Below, in pieces: positions 13,001 to 24,280 of a DNA stretch of 64,000 bases. Position numbers and translations under genes: made by a program. The DNA is from Plazaster borealis. Its lineage: Eukaryota; Echinodermata; Asteroidea; Forcipulatida; Labidiasteridae. Numbering within the stretch: position 1 is the first letter of the stretch; each line of letters opens with the position of its first letter. Under the pieces are notes generated by a model. That model saw only the letters and a program-made list of their open reading frames with translations. It was not told the origin of the DNA and did no database searches. The stretch lies in assembly GCA_021014325.1 (NCBI GenBank), contig CM037473.1:7643501-7707500 (forward strand), written 5' to 3'.

Positions 13001-16000
13001 AACCCAACTGACTGTTGAAAAACGGGCAAACCATTTGTTTTCATCAATAATTTGAAAAGTTTTCTGATTGACTGTTTCACAACTACCTGACCACCAGAAT
13101 TCTAGTCTTAACTGAAATATTTTATCAAAATGTAATTGCATTTAAAAATAGTTAGTGGCCTGACGTTTCGACCCTAGCAGAGTCTTTTTTTGGAGGCTAC
13201 ATGTAAATGACAACACAACACACATAAACGAGTAACAAACAAGACAAAATGTGACAAAGAACAAGGGATGGAATGCTGCGGCCAGAGATGCGATTGATAC
13301 CTGCTGTCACCTCACTAAACTAAATGTGGATTGATTAAAAAATACTGTGACAATTTTTTGCTGTATTCTCAACAAGTAGACACTGTATTCAGCTGAAACT
13401 CTCACAGGTGACTTTTATTGTATCTTTCTTTATAGTTTTGCCTATAAATCAGCATTACATTGACAAAAACCAATCTATGACCCTACCTTTTATGTCTGAA
13501 GGGGGTTCAAACATTGCTGACAGTTCTATTGTTGTTGTTTCTTTACACGTTGATTTATGTGATTAACATTGCAGTCATTGCCGTAGTCGTTGTGATTCTG
13601 AGCCTGGTTGCTGGTGCCACAGTCATCGGCATTATAATGTTTCGCTATTGTAGAAGGTAAGTGAACCAGTTACTGTAATTAAGGACAGGAACGCATGACT
13701 AAAGACGAACGACTTTCATAGAGCTACTTAGGCCTACAAAAGTACAAAAAAGTAGCTAAGGGGGTGAGTTGGAAAAAAAAAAATTGGAAAATGAAGGCCC
13801 AATTCAAGCCACTTTGGTCCATTTTAAGCTTATGTTTTTGTTTTTTTAAATTTTGGGTGGACTTTTCTTTCTTCTTTTTTGACATTGGGGGACTTTTTTT
13901 TTTGGGGGGGGCAGGGGGCGCCCACCCCCCGCCCTTCCCACCTAGTTACAGCCCTGGTCTGAATGTTAATTCCCAGAGGATCTTGACCTGATCAGTCTCT
14001 ACAACTTTCTCCGGAACATGGTCGTACCATTTCGCAAGCACTTGGACATCATACATGTACATGTACTTCTTATATTATTATTATTATTATTATTATTATT
14101 AGCTGTTCCGACGTGGTAGTCGGAACAGCTATTGTTTTCGTCGAGATTTTTTTTTTTTTTAGCTGTTCCGACGTGGTAGTCGGAACAGCTATTGTAATCG
14201 TCGAGATTTTTATTTTTAGCTGTTCCAACGTGGTAGTCGGAACAGCTATTGTAATCGTCAAGATTTTTTTTATTATTTATTATTATTCTTTCTTTCCCTA
14301 AAATCGTATTGACTTAACCTTGTCTCTTTCCAAAGCCATATCTCCCTCTTAAAAAGATCAAAAGTAGACAAATGATATACCATATTAAAGCTTATGCCCT
14401 GACTTAAATTTTAGATGTAATTAGATTAAAATTCTTATTTAATTATTCACGTGACAGCCGTGTGAATATTTAATTAGCCAACCTTGTTTGTCCCATATCT
14501 CCAGAAGAATACATCCGATCCTCAAACTTTTTTCAGATATGGACTCCTTTCAGATAGTAGATGTCGATTGCGGCATATTTTTCACTGTGACGTCATCATG
14601 ACGTCACTTTTTTTGCGCATTTTTTATCTGTGTACAAAACACATGGCGCTAAAAGTGTAAATGTTTTGACAGTCAAAAACACGATATTTTCAATTAAAAT
14701 CACTAATTAGTTTCAAAATTACATAAACTGTCTTGAAAAGTTAATTGCTTTTAATAAGAGATGTTCCTGGTCACTCAAACTAATCAAAGTACCATCTTTT
14801 CTACGATAATTAACGATTAAGTGACAAATCGGACACCATGGTTAGCCATTTTGATTGCGCAATCACGGCAAGGCGTTGGAGATTTCCTTGATATTCGATT
14901 CCTAACCGGTAGAGGACCCATTGCTTTATGCACAGCCCACTCGATTTGTACATGAGCAACACATGTAACTTCTACGTAGGTTAAGGGTTTTCGTGAGAAT
15001 GCATTAAATTGATTTTTTTTTTTTACCATCGTGTTCTTTATGAAATTTATTAGTATGAAAAACACATTTTTTTTACTGTGACGTCATCAGGTGTCAAATT
15101 ACGGTAATTAAAAGCTTTAATGAGTTAATCTTTGCAGCACCTTATCTCAAGAAGTACACGGCTGATTTTCAAACTTTTTTCAGTTATAGGCTCCTTGGGC
15201 ATGGGCCCTGTCACACGAGGCAACTTTTACAGGCAACTTGGAGGCAACCAACTGCAGTGCATACTACTGGATCACTTTGGTAGCACAGGAGTAATTATTC
15301 AAACAGTGTCTTACGATCCCCAAGAAAAATATGTGAACATTCAAATGTGAATGCCTTTTCTTCATGGAGATTGCCTGGAACTGGTTGCCTGCAAATTGCC
15401 TCGTGTGACATGGGCCTAGAGGTTAGCCTTGGGTTACTGTGACCCCATGTTGACCTTTACTTCCGGGTCAACCGGAAGTGGGACCATATCTCAAGAACTA
15501 CACAACCGATTTTCAATTTTTTTTCAGTTGTAGTTCCTTTGAGCATCAGGGATTGGATTTCGGTTACCGTGACCCCAGGTTGACCTTTACTTCCGGGTCA
15601 ACCGGAAGTGAGACCATATTTCAAGAACTACACAGCCAATTTTCATTTTCTTTTCAGTTATAGACTCCTTGGGCATTGGAAATTAGCCTTAAGTAACCGT
15701 GACCCCATTTTGACCTTCACTTCCGGGTCAACCGGAAGTGGGACCATATCTCAAGAATTACACACCCGATTTGCAATTTCTTTTCAGTTATAAACCCTTT
15801 GAGCATTGAAGATTGAACCTGTTAACGGTGACCCCATGTTGACCTTTAGTTCCGGATCAACCGGAAGTGGGACCATTTCTCAAGAACTACACAACCGATT
15901 TTCAATTTCTTTTTAGTTATAGCTCTTTTGACCATTAAAGATTGACCTTCGGTTACCGTGACCCCGGGTTGACCTTTACTTCCGGCTCAACCGGAAGTGG

Positions 16001-17588
16001 GACCAAATTTCAAGAAATACATAGCCAATGTTGAATTTATTTTCAGTTGTAGATCCTTTGAGCATTAAAAATTGATCTTCTGTTACCGTGACCCCTTGAT
16101 GACCTTTACTTCTGGGTCAACCGGAAGTGGGACCATATCTCAACAATTACACACCCGATTTTCAATATCTTTTCAGTTATAGACCCTTTGAGCATTGAAG
16201 ATTGAAATTGGGTTACCGTGACCCAATGTTGACCTTTACTTCCGGTCTAAACAGAAAGCTCAATAATTGACATATTCTTTCAGTCAGGCATGTGAGACCC
16301 CCGCGTTTACGCGGATATCCGCGTTTTTTATTTTCCCATTCCGCGTTTTTTTTGCGGGCTCCTCTTTTTTCCCGTCTCCGCCGTCAATGGCCGGTCCGCG
16401 TTTTTAAATATTTTTTTTAACGTCCAACATCGATCATCAAGCAGCAAGTAATTTTACTGCACAACACTCACACAGAGAAGGGGAACCTGGCATCGGGTAG
16501 CACTTTAAGTTTACCTGTATAATCATAAATCACGGAAGGAATGCATGGAAAAAATGGCACGTTAACAATAAATTGCGGCCCGGCAGCTGGCCCGATATGC
16601 GGCTTGCGGTATTCCATGAATACGTGGGCGAATAAGGAAACACGCAAATCGAATTTCCAGGGTCAGAAGACATGCGGTGGAGTCTAATTTCAACCTCGTT
16701 CTTGTTATATTTCATGCAAAATTCTAACCTCGTACTCATAAACACATCGCTCTCACCGCAATTTTTTCCCAATGTGCGTCGTCGACCGATTGTTAAATCA
16801 TGAAGATTTCAATGCAAAAGAAGTTCTATAAAACCGATCCTCAAACTACAAAGCCATGAAAGTTGCTGTTGATGAAAACACTATTATTAAGGGCAGAATT
16901 GGGGGAAAGATCGTCCAAAATTGCAATTTTACGAACTTCACTTCCGTGGGTTTTTTTTCCGTTAAAAAAAAAAAAAAAAAAAGGGGGGGTTTTTTTTGCA
17001 CTTGTGTGCTTACTTACATGTGGGCTTGTGTAAAAATTTGCGGGCGTCAAATTTGGGACTCCAACATTTTGCGCTACGTGCTCGCTAACTAAAAACAATT
17101 TTTCCTCTTTTTTGTCCATGACCCGCTCACATGCCTGTTCTTATGTCCTGAACCACATGTCATAAGGTCATAATGTTTGTGATTTCTTGCAGCTTAGAAG
17201 GCTTGAAATTAACAAAAAATACCGGAACAGCTCTGTGATTGTTCACAATCACTATCTCTAGTTATTATTATGTTTTCATTGGGTGTGCACCATTTTTTTT
17301 ATTTTGGGTGGACTTTTTCTTCTTCTTTTTTGATTTTCGGGGACTTTTTTTCTTCTTCTTCTTCTTTTCTCTTCGCCCCCCAAAAGAAAAGAAGAATACA
17401 AAAAAGTCCCTCAAAATCAAAAGAGAAGAAGAAAAAGTCCACACAAAATTTCATTTTTATTATTATTATCATTATTATTATGTTTTCATTGTTTGATGAC
17501 TTTCAGTAGCCGTTGGAAGCGATTAGAGGAGGCTGACTACATGGAGGACAACCCCATAAGGCTGCAAGTATTGGAGCAAGGTTTGTAA
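6997..17588 (+). CDS. IgGFc-binding-domain type I membrane protein, five coding exons, complete
   Basis: Exons 6997-7087, 9984-10098, 11396-12702, 13575-13656 and 17507-17588 join in phase (91, 115, 1307, 82, 82 nt) into 558 codons plus TAA. Every intron is GT-AG, with strong donors (CAG|GTATG, GA|GTAAGT, AA|GTAAGT, AG|GTAAGT). Residues 1-25 form a signal peptide ending near VVQG. Residues about 38-400 resemble the IgGFc-binding N-terminal domain (GRDFIVALPPDGW in exon 2; LGTRYTVVNV in exon 3). A Thr/Ser/Pro-rich stalk precedes a hydrophobic helix at about 505-526, then Arg-rich FRYCRR and an acidic tail with EADYMEDN. In mammals this domain occurs in the mucin-like FCGBP; echinoderms and other invertebrates have many short proteins with it, often linked to surface or mucosal defence. 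The domain call is by pattern only. The start is the first ATG followed by the signal peptide; a GTG upstream is in frame but unlikely. Ligand unknown; immune recognition or adhesion is inference. Confidence 0.8.
7545..7670. repeat. Palindromic repeat
   Basis: GTGAAATCTGG...CCATTTCAC meets GTGAAATGG...CCAGATTTCAC around GAGGCTAAGCCGAG; outer CATTGTTGCAGAA pairs with TTCTGCGACAATG. Confidence 0.55.
7995..8182. repeat. R3 MITE copy
   Basis: AACCCTTTAAAGACCATTCA start and GGTCCTTTAGGGTT end, matching 27906-28222. Confidence 0.5.
8266..8857. mobile_element. Long palindromic element (about 590 bp)
   Basis: Arms of about 240 bp, from AGATGGGCTATAACGTCAAA to TTGACGTTGTAGCCCATCT, with TGGGTCTGTACATT/AATGTACAGACCCA near the loop. 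No gene. Confidence 0.8.
9296..9573. mobile_element. Inverted-repeat MITE
   Basis: ACCAAAGATTATAGAGCGCC on the left and GGCGCTCTATAATCTTTGGT on the right, with GGCGCAAGAT/ATCTTGCGCC inside. Confidence 0.7.
9984..10098 (+). CDS. IgGFc-domain gene exon 2
   Basis: Acceptor TTACAACAG|AG, donor GA|GTAAGT. In frame it reads EPDRKTLMYGRDFIVALPPD and onward to KIACVSGGY. The GRDFIVALP stretch is the typical opening strand of IgGFc-binding N-terminal domains. Confidence 0.75.
10099..11395. other. Intron 2 of the IgGFc-domain gene
   Basis: No second exon supported. Around 10160-10250 is a repeat, TCCGCTTTAAAGCAGATATCCGC-like, also at 16300-16350. Confidence 0.6.
11396..12702 (+). CDS. IgGFc-domain gene exon 3 (main ectodomain and stalk)
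   Basis: Acceptor TTTACTTGCAG|T and donor CACAA|GTAAGT. This 1307-nt exon gives residues 69-504: the body of the ectodomain with paired cysteines and several N-x-S/T sites, then a Thr/Ser-rich stalk (TTLITTPLPT, SNSTTGS-like and VTTTPGG stretches). It is by far the longest uninterrupted coding run in the window. Confidence 0.85.
12703..13574. other. Intron 3 of the IgGFc-domain gene
   Basis: Contains a GT/G-rich tract (12925-12955); no repeat family recognised otherwise. Confidence 0.6.
13575..13656 (+). CDS. IgGFc-domain gene exon 4 (transmembrane helix)
   Basis: Acceptor AACATTGCAG|TC and donor AGAAG|GTAAGT. In frame it is about 22 hydrophobic residues (IIAVVVVILSLVAGATVIG) followed by FRYCRR, a classic single-pass helix with a cytoplasmic stop-transfer end. 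Confidence 0.8.
13757..13965. repeat. R11 repeat
   Basis: AGGCCCAATTCAAGCCACTT, a G-rich run and CCTAGTTACAGCCCTGG; the reverse copy is at 53060-53210 inside the foldback element. Confidence 0.5.
14081..14275. repeat. ATT microsatellite followed by three 60-bp hairpin units
   Basis: GCTGTTCCGAC, six bases, GTCGGAACAGC is repeated at 14101, 14161 and 14217, each followed by TATTGTAATCGTCGAGATTT or close to it. It lies in the last intron of the IgGFc-domain gene. Confidence 0.8.
15420..16260. repeat. Tandem repeat, about 130-bp unit, seven copies
   Basis: GTGACCCC then TTGACCTTTACTTCCGG recurs near 15440, 15570, 15700, 15828, 15958, 16089 and 16218. Each unit carries ACTTCCGG and CCGGAAGT as a small hairpin, then ACCATATCTCAAGAA and TTTTCAGTTATAG. 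Single related half-units extend left to about 15140. Confidence 0.85.
17293..17453. repeat. Pyrimidine/purine hairpin
   Basis: TTTTGGGTGGACTTTTTCTT pairs with AAGAAAAAGTCCACACAAAA; a related sequence is at 13850-13900. Confidence 0.6.
17507..17588 (+). CDS. IgGFc-domain gene exon 5 (cytoplasmic tail and stop)
   Basis: Acceptor GACTTTCAG|T. Reads SRWKRLEEADYMEDNPIR and QVLEQGL, then TAA. The 3.85-kb intron before it is packed with repeats (14,080-17,460), yet the frame is kept. Confidence 0.75.
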
Positions 17589-17663
17589 TGAAGCATCAAC
17601 AATCGGAGGATTGAAACAAATGTACATTGAACACCAAAAAACAAAGAAAATGTACATAATGGG

Positions 17664-17965
17664 GTGTCGTGGCCGAGCCGGTGTGGGGCGATGGACTCAA
17701 GTTCTGTAATTTACAGAATGTGGGTTCGAATCCTGGCCTGGTCTGTCGCGACACTTATGTCCTTGAGCAAGGCACTTCATCATATTTGCTTCTCTCCACC
17801 CAGGAGTACAAATGGGCACTGGCGAGAGCTATGGAGTTACCTGCGATGGACTGGCATCCTGTCCAGGGGGAATAGAAATATTCTCAGATGTTTAATGCCA
17901 AGTAAACCAGATATAAACACCGGCCTGATAAGCCATATTGGCTTGGGACAGACTTTACTTAGTTA
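17664..17965 (+). repeat. tRNA-derived SINE just after the IgGFc-domain gene
   Basis: GTCGTGGCCGAGCCGG and TGGGTTCGAATCCTGG form the Pol III boxes; CCTTGAGCAAGGCACTTCAT and GATGGACTGGCATCCTGTCC form the body. It may lie in the 3' untranslated region of the upstream gene. Confidence 0.7.
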
Positions 17966-18132
17966 CTAAGTGTCATGAATATTTTAACATGTGAAAATCT
18001 ACATTTTGATACAGAACATTTTGATATTTTCATATTGAAGTAGTATTGTTGGGAGTGTTGACAGACCTTAACAAAAAAAATATAGAAAGGCTACTTTGAA
18101 TGATCTTTTTGAAATAAGACTGCAGCTTTTAA

Positions 18133-18502
18133 AGGCACGGTATATTTTTGGTAGTTGTGAAAGACAAGTGTTCTCACTTGGTGTATCCCAACATATGCAT
18201 AAAATAGCAAACCTGTGAAAATTTGGGCTCAATTGGTCATCGAAGTTGCAAGAAAATAATGAAAGAAAAAACACCCTTGTTGCATAGAGTTGTGTGCTTT
18301 CAGATACTTGTGAAAGGCTTCATGCCTGAAGCCTTTCTCAGATTCAAAATTATGGGGTGAAAATTACCTCTTTCTCTATAACTAAAGTACTTCAAAAGGA
18401 GTCATTTCGCACAATGATTTATACTATCAACAGCCCTTCAGTGCTCCGTACCAAGTAAGTTTTATGGTCATTAAAACTTGTAGAGTAATTACCAAAAGTA
18501 CA
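18133..18502 (+). mobile_element. R1-family MITE, diverged, opposite orientation
   Basis: TTAA precedes AGGCACGGTATATTTTTGG; the interior is the reverse of other R1 copies (ACTTGGTGTATCCCAACATA); the right end GTAATTACCAAAAGTACA is eroded. Confidence 0.65.
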
Positions 18503-18599
18503 CACTGCGCATTGTGGTTGCAATGCTCTGATGCATGCATTACATCTTAAGAGGCTCATTCAAAACTCAATTTGCCAGTTCTCAGCTTTTGAAAGTGAT

Positions 18600-18935
18600 G
18601 TGTAAATTGTAGCTCAACATTTTTAGTGGACCAGAAAATTTGTGACAAGACCAGAATCAAAATGAGAAAAAAAATATCAACACAGTGTTGCAATTGAACT
18701 GTTTTTATTTGATCTTATGGGTAGGCTGGTACTTTCAAACTCGATAGAATTGAAAGATATTTATCCGACTCAAAGTAAACATTTGAATATCATTTTGTAA
18801 ATTAAAGTTAGGTATTATTCAAAAACAAAAAGACCGCCGGACTTGTCCGGTCCTAAGTTTACTGGCCTGTTTACTGGCCTGATGCTGAAAACACAGCCTT
18901 TGGCCTGTGGTCCAGTGTAAATATCGCGCCCTGAA
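18600..18935 (+). repeat. R2 repeat
   Basis: AGACCAGAATCAAAATGAG, AACTGTTTTTATTTGAT, GACTTGTCCGGTCCTAAG and GGCCTGTGGTCCAGTGTAAA in family order. Confidence 0.7.
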
Positions 18936-19171
18936 CCATGTGACATAGCAACAGTTGATTTAGTCTGAGGAGTTCAAATTGAGCATTTACTTCATTGCTT
19001 TTTTCAACTAGAAGGCTGTGTCCGAATTGGCGGCTATGGCTACGGGTGTTGCTAAGGGGCAGCCTATGCTTCATTGCATGATGATGCGGTGACCAAGCCA
19101 TAGCCGTTAGTAACTAATTCAAAAAATGGCCTTGTGGTGTTTAAAAGACACCCAGACACTCCTCATTGTTC

Positions 19172-19719
19172 AATTAAGCACAAGAAGAAGCTTAGCACAA
19201 CAAAAATATGCTCACCAGAATAAGGTTACCAGCCAGCCAGCCAGCCAAAATACCATTCCACATAGATGACTGGTATCCTGTTTTTTTTTCTTAGCAGAAA
19301 TTTGTTAAGCACTAATTGGTGCTTAAAGGTATCGTACACGTTTGGTAATGACTCAAAACAAATATTAGCATAAAACCTTACTTGGTAACAAGCAACGGAG
19401 AGCTGTTGATAGTATAAAACATTGTAGGAAACGACTCCCTCTGAAGTAACGTAGTTTTTGAGAAAGAGGTAGTTTCTCACTAAAATAATAAAAACTTCTT
19501 GCAAGAAGTTTTTATTCCTATCTGAAAGCACACAAATTTGTACAACAAGGGTGTTTTTTCTTTCATCATTTTCTTGCAACTTCGATGACCAATTGAGCCC
19601 AAATTTTCACAGGCTTGTTATTTTATGCATATGTTGGGATACACCAAGTGAGAACACTGGTCTTTGACAATTACCACGTGTTCAGTGCCTTTAAGCAGCT
19701 CTATGCAATTGGACCCTGG
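19172..19719. repeat. R10 repeat interrupted by R1
   Basis: Left part 19172-19326 (AACCAGCC block and ACTGGTATCCTG), right part GCAGCTCTATGCAATTGG from 19695. See the R1 element at 19327-19690. Confidence 0.7.
19327..19690 (-). mobile_element. R1 MITE, TTAA target duplication
   Basis: Flanked by TTAA at 19323-19326 and 19691-19694. Termini AGGTATCGTACACGTTTGG and CCACGTGTTCAGTGCCT. It splits an R10 repeat (19172-19326 and 19695-19719), which proves insertion. The interior shares AACGGAGAGCTGTTGATAG with the other copies. No coding capacity. Confidence 0.85.
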
Positions 19720-20799
19720 TTAACTTTGAACTTGGAAACAGTATTCATGATCATCTTAAATTGCAACCATAACAACAACAATTGTTATAACTTGTGGCTC
19801 ATCCCTTGACCTTAAACTACTTGTATAGAGGTCACTAACCATGACCTTTATGCAAATCTAGGTTTTTGATTATTTAAATTAGATTTAGTTTCACATTCAG
19901 TTGTGAAACAAAAATACATAAAATGTAAGGACTTGTGAGAGTACTTTGTTATGCTAATTCTGATAATTATGCAATTATATTAATCAAGATGTCTTTTTTG
20001 TACTGTTTGTTGTGAGTAAATTATATTTAATCGGTTGAACCGCTTTTATTCAAACTTTTTACTAACTGCAAACTTTAAAGTTAATATAAAAAACCAGTAG
20101 TTCGTTCATAAGGACAAAACCAATTAACGCTCTGCTGCAACCAGGCCCTGTTTCGTGGCTCTGCTTTCTCATTAACTCTTTCAATGCCAAGATCGTACAA
20201 GTACGATCTATTTTATGTACTCAAAAAGTGTCCCATAATATACATGTTATCACGAGAGGGAATTATCACTCAACCAATACTATTGACTTTGGGATGTACC
20301 AACAGTGACCAAGGCAACACAAATCAGCAAGATACATTTTGTTTGGTGAGAAAGACTTATTAAAAAAACAATTATACAGAATTTCGAAAAACCTCAAAAG
20401 AACTGGGCATTTTAGGTTCAAAACGCAAACAAAAAGCGGGCATTGAAAGAATTAAGTGAACAAAAGAATTGTGTGCACAGTAGCAGGAAATAAGTATCTG
20501 CGCTAATGTAAGGATATTTCCTGGGTCAAAGGAACTGTTGCTTGTGTGAATGCGTACTTTATGTCACTTGGAAGCATTCTTCTTTGCTTACACATCTCGC
20601 ACAGAAATTTTGCATTAATGCTGTGAATGTGGAAGCAGAATACAGTTACTCTAAGCCCAGAATTCTGTAGTATTAACATGATCAAGCAGAGCCATAAAAG
20701 TGGGCCCAGTTACTTTGGTTGTATATTTAAATACATGTACTCCGATTTAACGTTTTTTAGATCACTGAAAATATGAAGGATACCATTTGTGATGTGTAT
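19720..20799. other. No gene seen
   Basis: AT-rich unique-looking DNA. A palindrome AAGATCGTACAAGTACGATCT lies at about 20189-20209, in text that resembles the R3 repeat pattern. Confidence 0.4.
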
Positions 20800-20803
20800 T
20801 TAA

Positions 20804-21177
20804 AGGAAGGGTATACCTCTTGGTAATTCACTCCAAAAATGAATGACCACAAAAACTTACTTGGTAAGAAGCAGTGCCGCTGTTCATGTTGTATAACATT
20901 TTGAGAAACAATTCCTTTCAAAGTGATGTGGTTTTAGAGAGAGGGATTCAAAAAACATTTCAAATCTGAGAAACGTTTCTGCATGAAATGTTTCTCAGAT
21001 TGTGTATTCCAATTACGGATTCTTCCTGGTGGACATAACCGATCCAGATTTTCGCCGATAGCTCAAAAAACGCTACAACCTTTTGGAGTGAAAATTTATT
21101 TTCACAGGTTAGTTTTATTGTATATAAGAACTACATTTATGTAGGATTAAAAACAATCATATAGGTATATTTTGCCT
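20804..21177. mobile_element. R1b MITE, TTAA target duplication
   Basis: TTAA at 20800-20803 and 21178-21181; ends AGGAAGGGTATACCTCTTGG and ATATAGGTATATTTTGCCT. A central hairpin is built from CTGAGAAACGTTTC. Related to 61860-62225 and 38429-38821. Confidence 0.7.
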
Positions 21178-21430
21178 TTAAGCCTCTGAGCTGGATGATT
21201 TTACTGCCAGTGTAATACTAACAGGTCATCTGCAGGCCTTATACTTCATGGAGGCAATAGACTGTGCAAGTCTTGCGTGCATTCGAACTTTCGGGACCAT
21301 TGTGGTCCCAACCATATGGAGTTTAACGTGGGCAAGATTTTCTGTCGCAAATGTTTCTGCTACAGTTAGCACGAAAATTTGCTTACCCGTTAAGCAGCGC
21401 TATGAAATTGACCCCGGATGTATTGGACCT

Positions 21431-21580
21431 GGGGTCGATTTCACAAAGCACTATGATTCATCTTAAGATGAGTTATCAGTATTACCATAGTGATTTATAA
21501 TGTGACATCACTCTTTGCTAAGCAACTGCGATAGATTTGCAGTTACGATCAATCTTAACTCTTTGTGAAATCGGCCCCTG
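21431..21580. mobile_element. R9 MITE
   Basis: GGGGTCGATTTCACAAAG and CTTTGTGAAATCGGCCCC terminal repeats, with CATCTTAAGATGAG inside. Confidence 0.65.
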
Positions 21581-22743
21581 TAGCAACTCTAACATGTCTA
21601 GGTTGCATGAGAATCATATTGACAATATTAATAGAATGAAAACAGGCATTCATGATCAAAACGTGCTTTGAAATTAAGAAGAAGAGACTGTACTTGTATA
21701 AATAACGTGAATTTTGTACACACTTTCAACGGGGGCTGATTTGATAAAGCCTGTTGAAGGTAGGTATTTTCATAAACACTGTTTAGCTTAGCGAAGCAAA
21801 AAGCACGCTAACTTAACCGGCAATTCTGGTAGGCAGATGAGTGACGCAACAATGCAAATCCATTGTGAATGCGCAAAACTGCTGTCAAATCTTCCCGCTC
21901 GTTTGTGATTCACTTTTGCTCAAATGGCATTTTTCTGCTAGAGTAAGCCAGATTTTGCTTACACCCTCTCTTTTTACTGAATTAAATAAGGATTTCTTTT
22001 CCAGTTACAGGAGAGAGCTGAATTTGTACTAATATTGATTTATCATTACTTTAGCATCTTGTTAATTCAGCTTCCAATTTCTGCAGTTGTAAAAAAAAAG
22101 TACTTAGATTTTTTGGTTTTTGGTTTTTGTAATAATTTTGTTGTATGTTTGTTCTTACTATTAATGGTACTTTTGTTTTAATTTTGTACAAAAAGCATAT
22201 TTTAAGCAGTGTTCTTTTCTATGTGTTAAAAACAGTACTGTCAAAATTTGTATGTAAATATTTTAATTAATATTAATTTTAAGCAGCAATTTAAACAATT
22301 TTTCTTTCACCAAAGCAGGCATATTTACAACTCTGATATTTGTTTTATTTTTTATATCAATTTTTTTTCAATCATGAGCCAGTGCTCAAATGTCCTGAAA
22401 AGTGCCATAAGACCAAAGGGCTGGTTGCTAAGAACTTTCACAGTTACATAAAAATGCCTCTTTCTTAGTCATACTTGTCAATCGCTGAAGGTTTTAAGAC
22501 TTAAAAATCGGAACAGTGAATTAGTCAATCTTGAAACCTAAAGAAATGTGTTTGTGTATTAATATACTTCTTTGCGTGACATCAAAAGGTCAGACAGTGC
22601 ATGTGCATGTTTCTGTTGTTTGACCTCAGTGGTAGTGGCATATGTAAGAGTGGGGGGGGTGTAAAGTGAAACACTTGACCCCTGAAATTTAAGATTAATT
22701 GCTTAATGTTCTTTATGAACCCCCCCCCCCCCAGGTTACTGAC
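21581..22743. other. No gene seen
   Basis: AT-rich; could be untranslated or intergenic. A G run (22651) and a C run (22720) precede the R1 element. Confidence 0.4.
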
Positions 22744-22747
22744 TTAA

Positions 22748-23125
22748 AGGCACTGGACACGTTTGGTAATTACTCAAAATATATATTAGCATAAAAAGTT
22801 ACCTGGTAACTTGGTAACGAGCAACGGAGAGCTGTTGAAAGTGTAAAACATTGTGAGAAACGACTCCCTCTGAAGTAACGTAGTTTTTGAGAAAGGGGTA
22901 ATTTCTCACTAAACAATTTGAATCTGAGAAAGACTTCAGGCCTTTCTCAAGCATCTGAAAGCACACAAATTTGTGCAACAAGGGTGTTTTTTCTTTCATT
23001 ATTTTCTTGCAACTTCGATGACCAATTGAGCCCAAATTTTCACAGGCTTGTTATTTTATGCATATGTTTGGATACACCAAGTGAGAATACTGGTATTTGA
23101 CAATTTCCAAACGTGTTCAGTGCCT
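22748..23125 (-). mobile_element. R1 MITE, TTAA target duplication
   Basis: TTAA at 22744-22747 and 23126-23129; termini AGGCACTGGACACGTTTGG and CCAAACGTGTTCAGTGCCT. The best-preserved end pair of the GGCACTGGACACG subtype. Confidence 0.85.
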
Positions 23126-24280
23126 TTAAAGCGATGGTTTTACATGTATAAGTAAATAATTGTGAACTTGCTGAACTGTTTTTAAGAAAACTTTGGTTAT
23201 TAAGTTTGTTTTTTAGCTTTTTCGTGCAATAGCAAAACAAGAACTATCTATCTACTAAAAGTAATATTTAGAGTAACTGAAAAATATTAAGTTTTCTTAA
23301 ATCAGCTTTTGAAGTTGTATGTTTTCCCGGCCATTTTCAGCAAACAAGCGGCCAATTTATACATTGCATTATTCTTCTTTGCGCTGTTAAAAAATTGAAA
23401 GATCCTCAAGACAATATTTCAATTTTCATGTAATGTGTAAGCAAAATGTTCTCTTGCATCAGGCGATTAAAAAAACGATACCCGTGCAGTTACAGTTCAC
23501 TCACACAGCGTTCAAATTCGCAGCTGCTTTTCGCAGAAATCTCCCAGTTGCATCTAGATGTGCTCTGCTAAATTGAATGCCGATTTCACGTGGCTAGAAA
23601 AGAACGCCATAAAAGTTTAATGGAATAGAATGATGTGCATGCCTTAAAGTGACATTGTATGACGGTTTTAACTGAAGAGGCAAGCTCGCTGAAAAGTGAA
23701 AAGTGAAATAGGCTGCCTTTTTGCTGAAAATGTCCAAAGACTTATCAAACAAAAAAATAATAATTCTTAACCAAAAAAAACCCAGGGCTCTCTCCCCAAG
23801 TTTAAATGATTTAGATTTTCCATTTGATGTTTATGTTACATTTTAATGCTTGGTTGATCACTTCAAACATTTCACAATGACCTAGCTGTACACTTTTGCC
23901 CCTTTCCCCATGCCCGCCACTTTGTGTGTTCAGAAAAACAATAAACTGGAAAGGGGAAGTTGTTACCATTTCATTCTATGATGAAGACAAAATACAAATG
24001 TTTGTACAAATGAAACCGTCTTTGATTCTCAACTAATTTTGTTTTGTCTAACGCCATAGCTACACTGAAAGAATTACGTTTTATACAAAAACTGTTCCTG
24101 TAGCAAAGTGAAATGTACAACTATATGGCACTGCAATGGACACCTTTTTTTTAAATGCATATTTAATGTTCAGGATGCGATGAACTCATGTTGACTTCCG
24201 TCTTTACCCTCCACATGTTATTTCCTTCTCTCACATGATATCCTCCCCGCCCCCCCCCAAAAAAAATATATATATACATT
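23126..24280. other. No gene seen
   Basis: AT-rich, no repeats recognised until the C-rich and AT tracts at 24247-24282. Confidence 0.4.
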
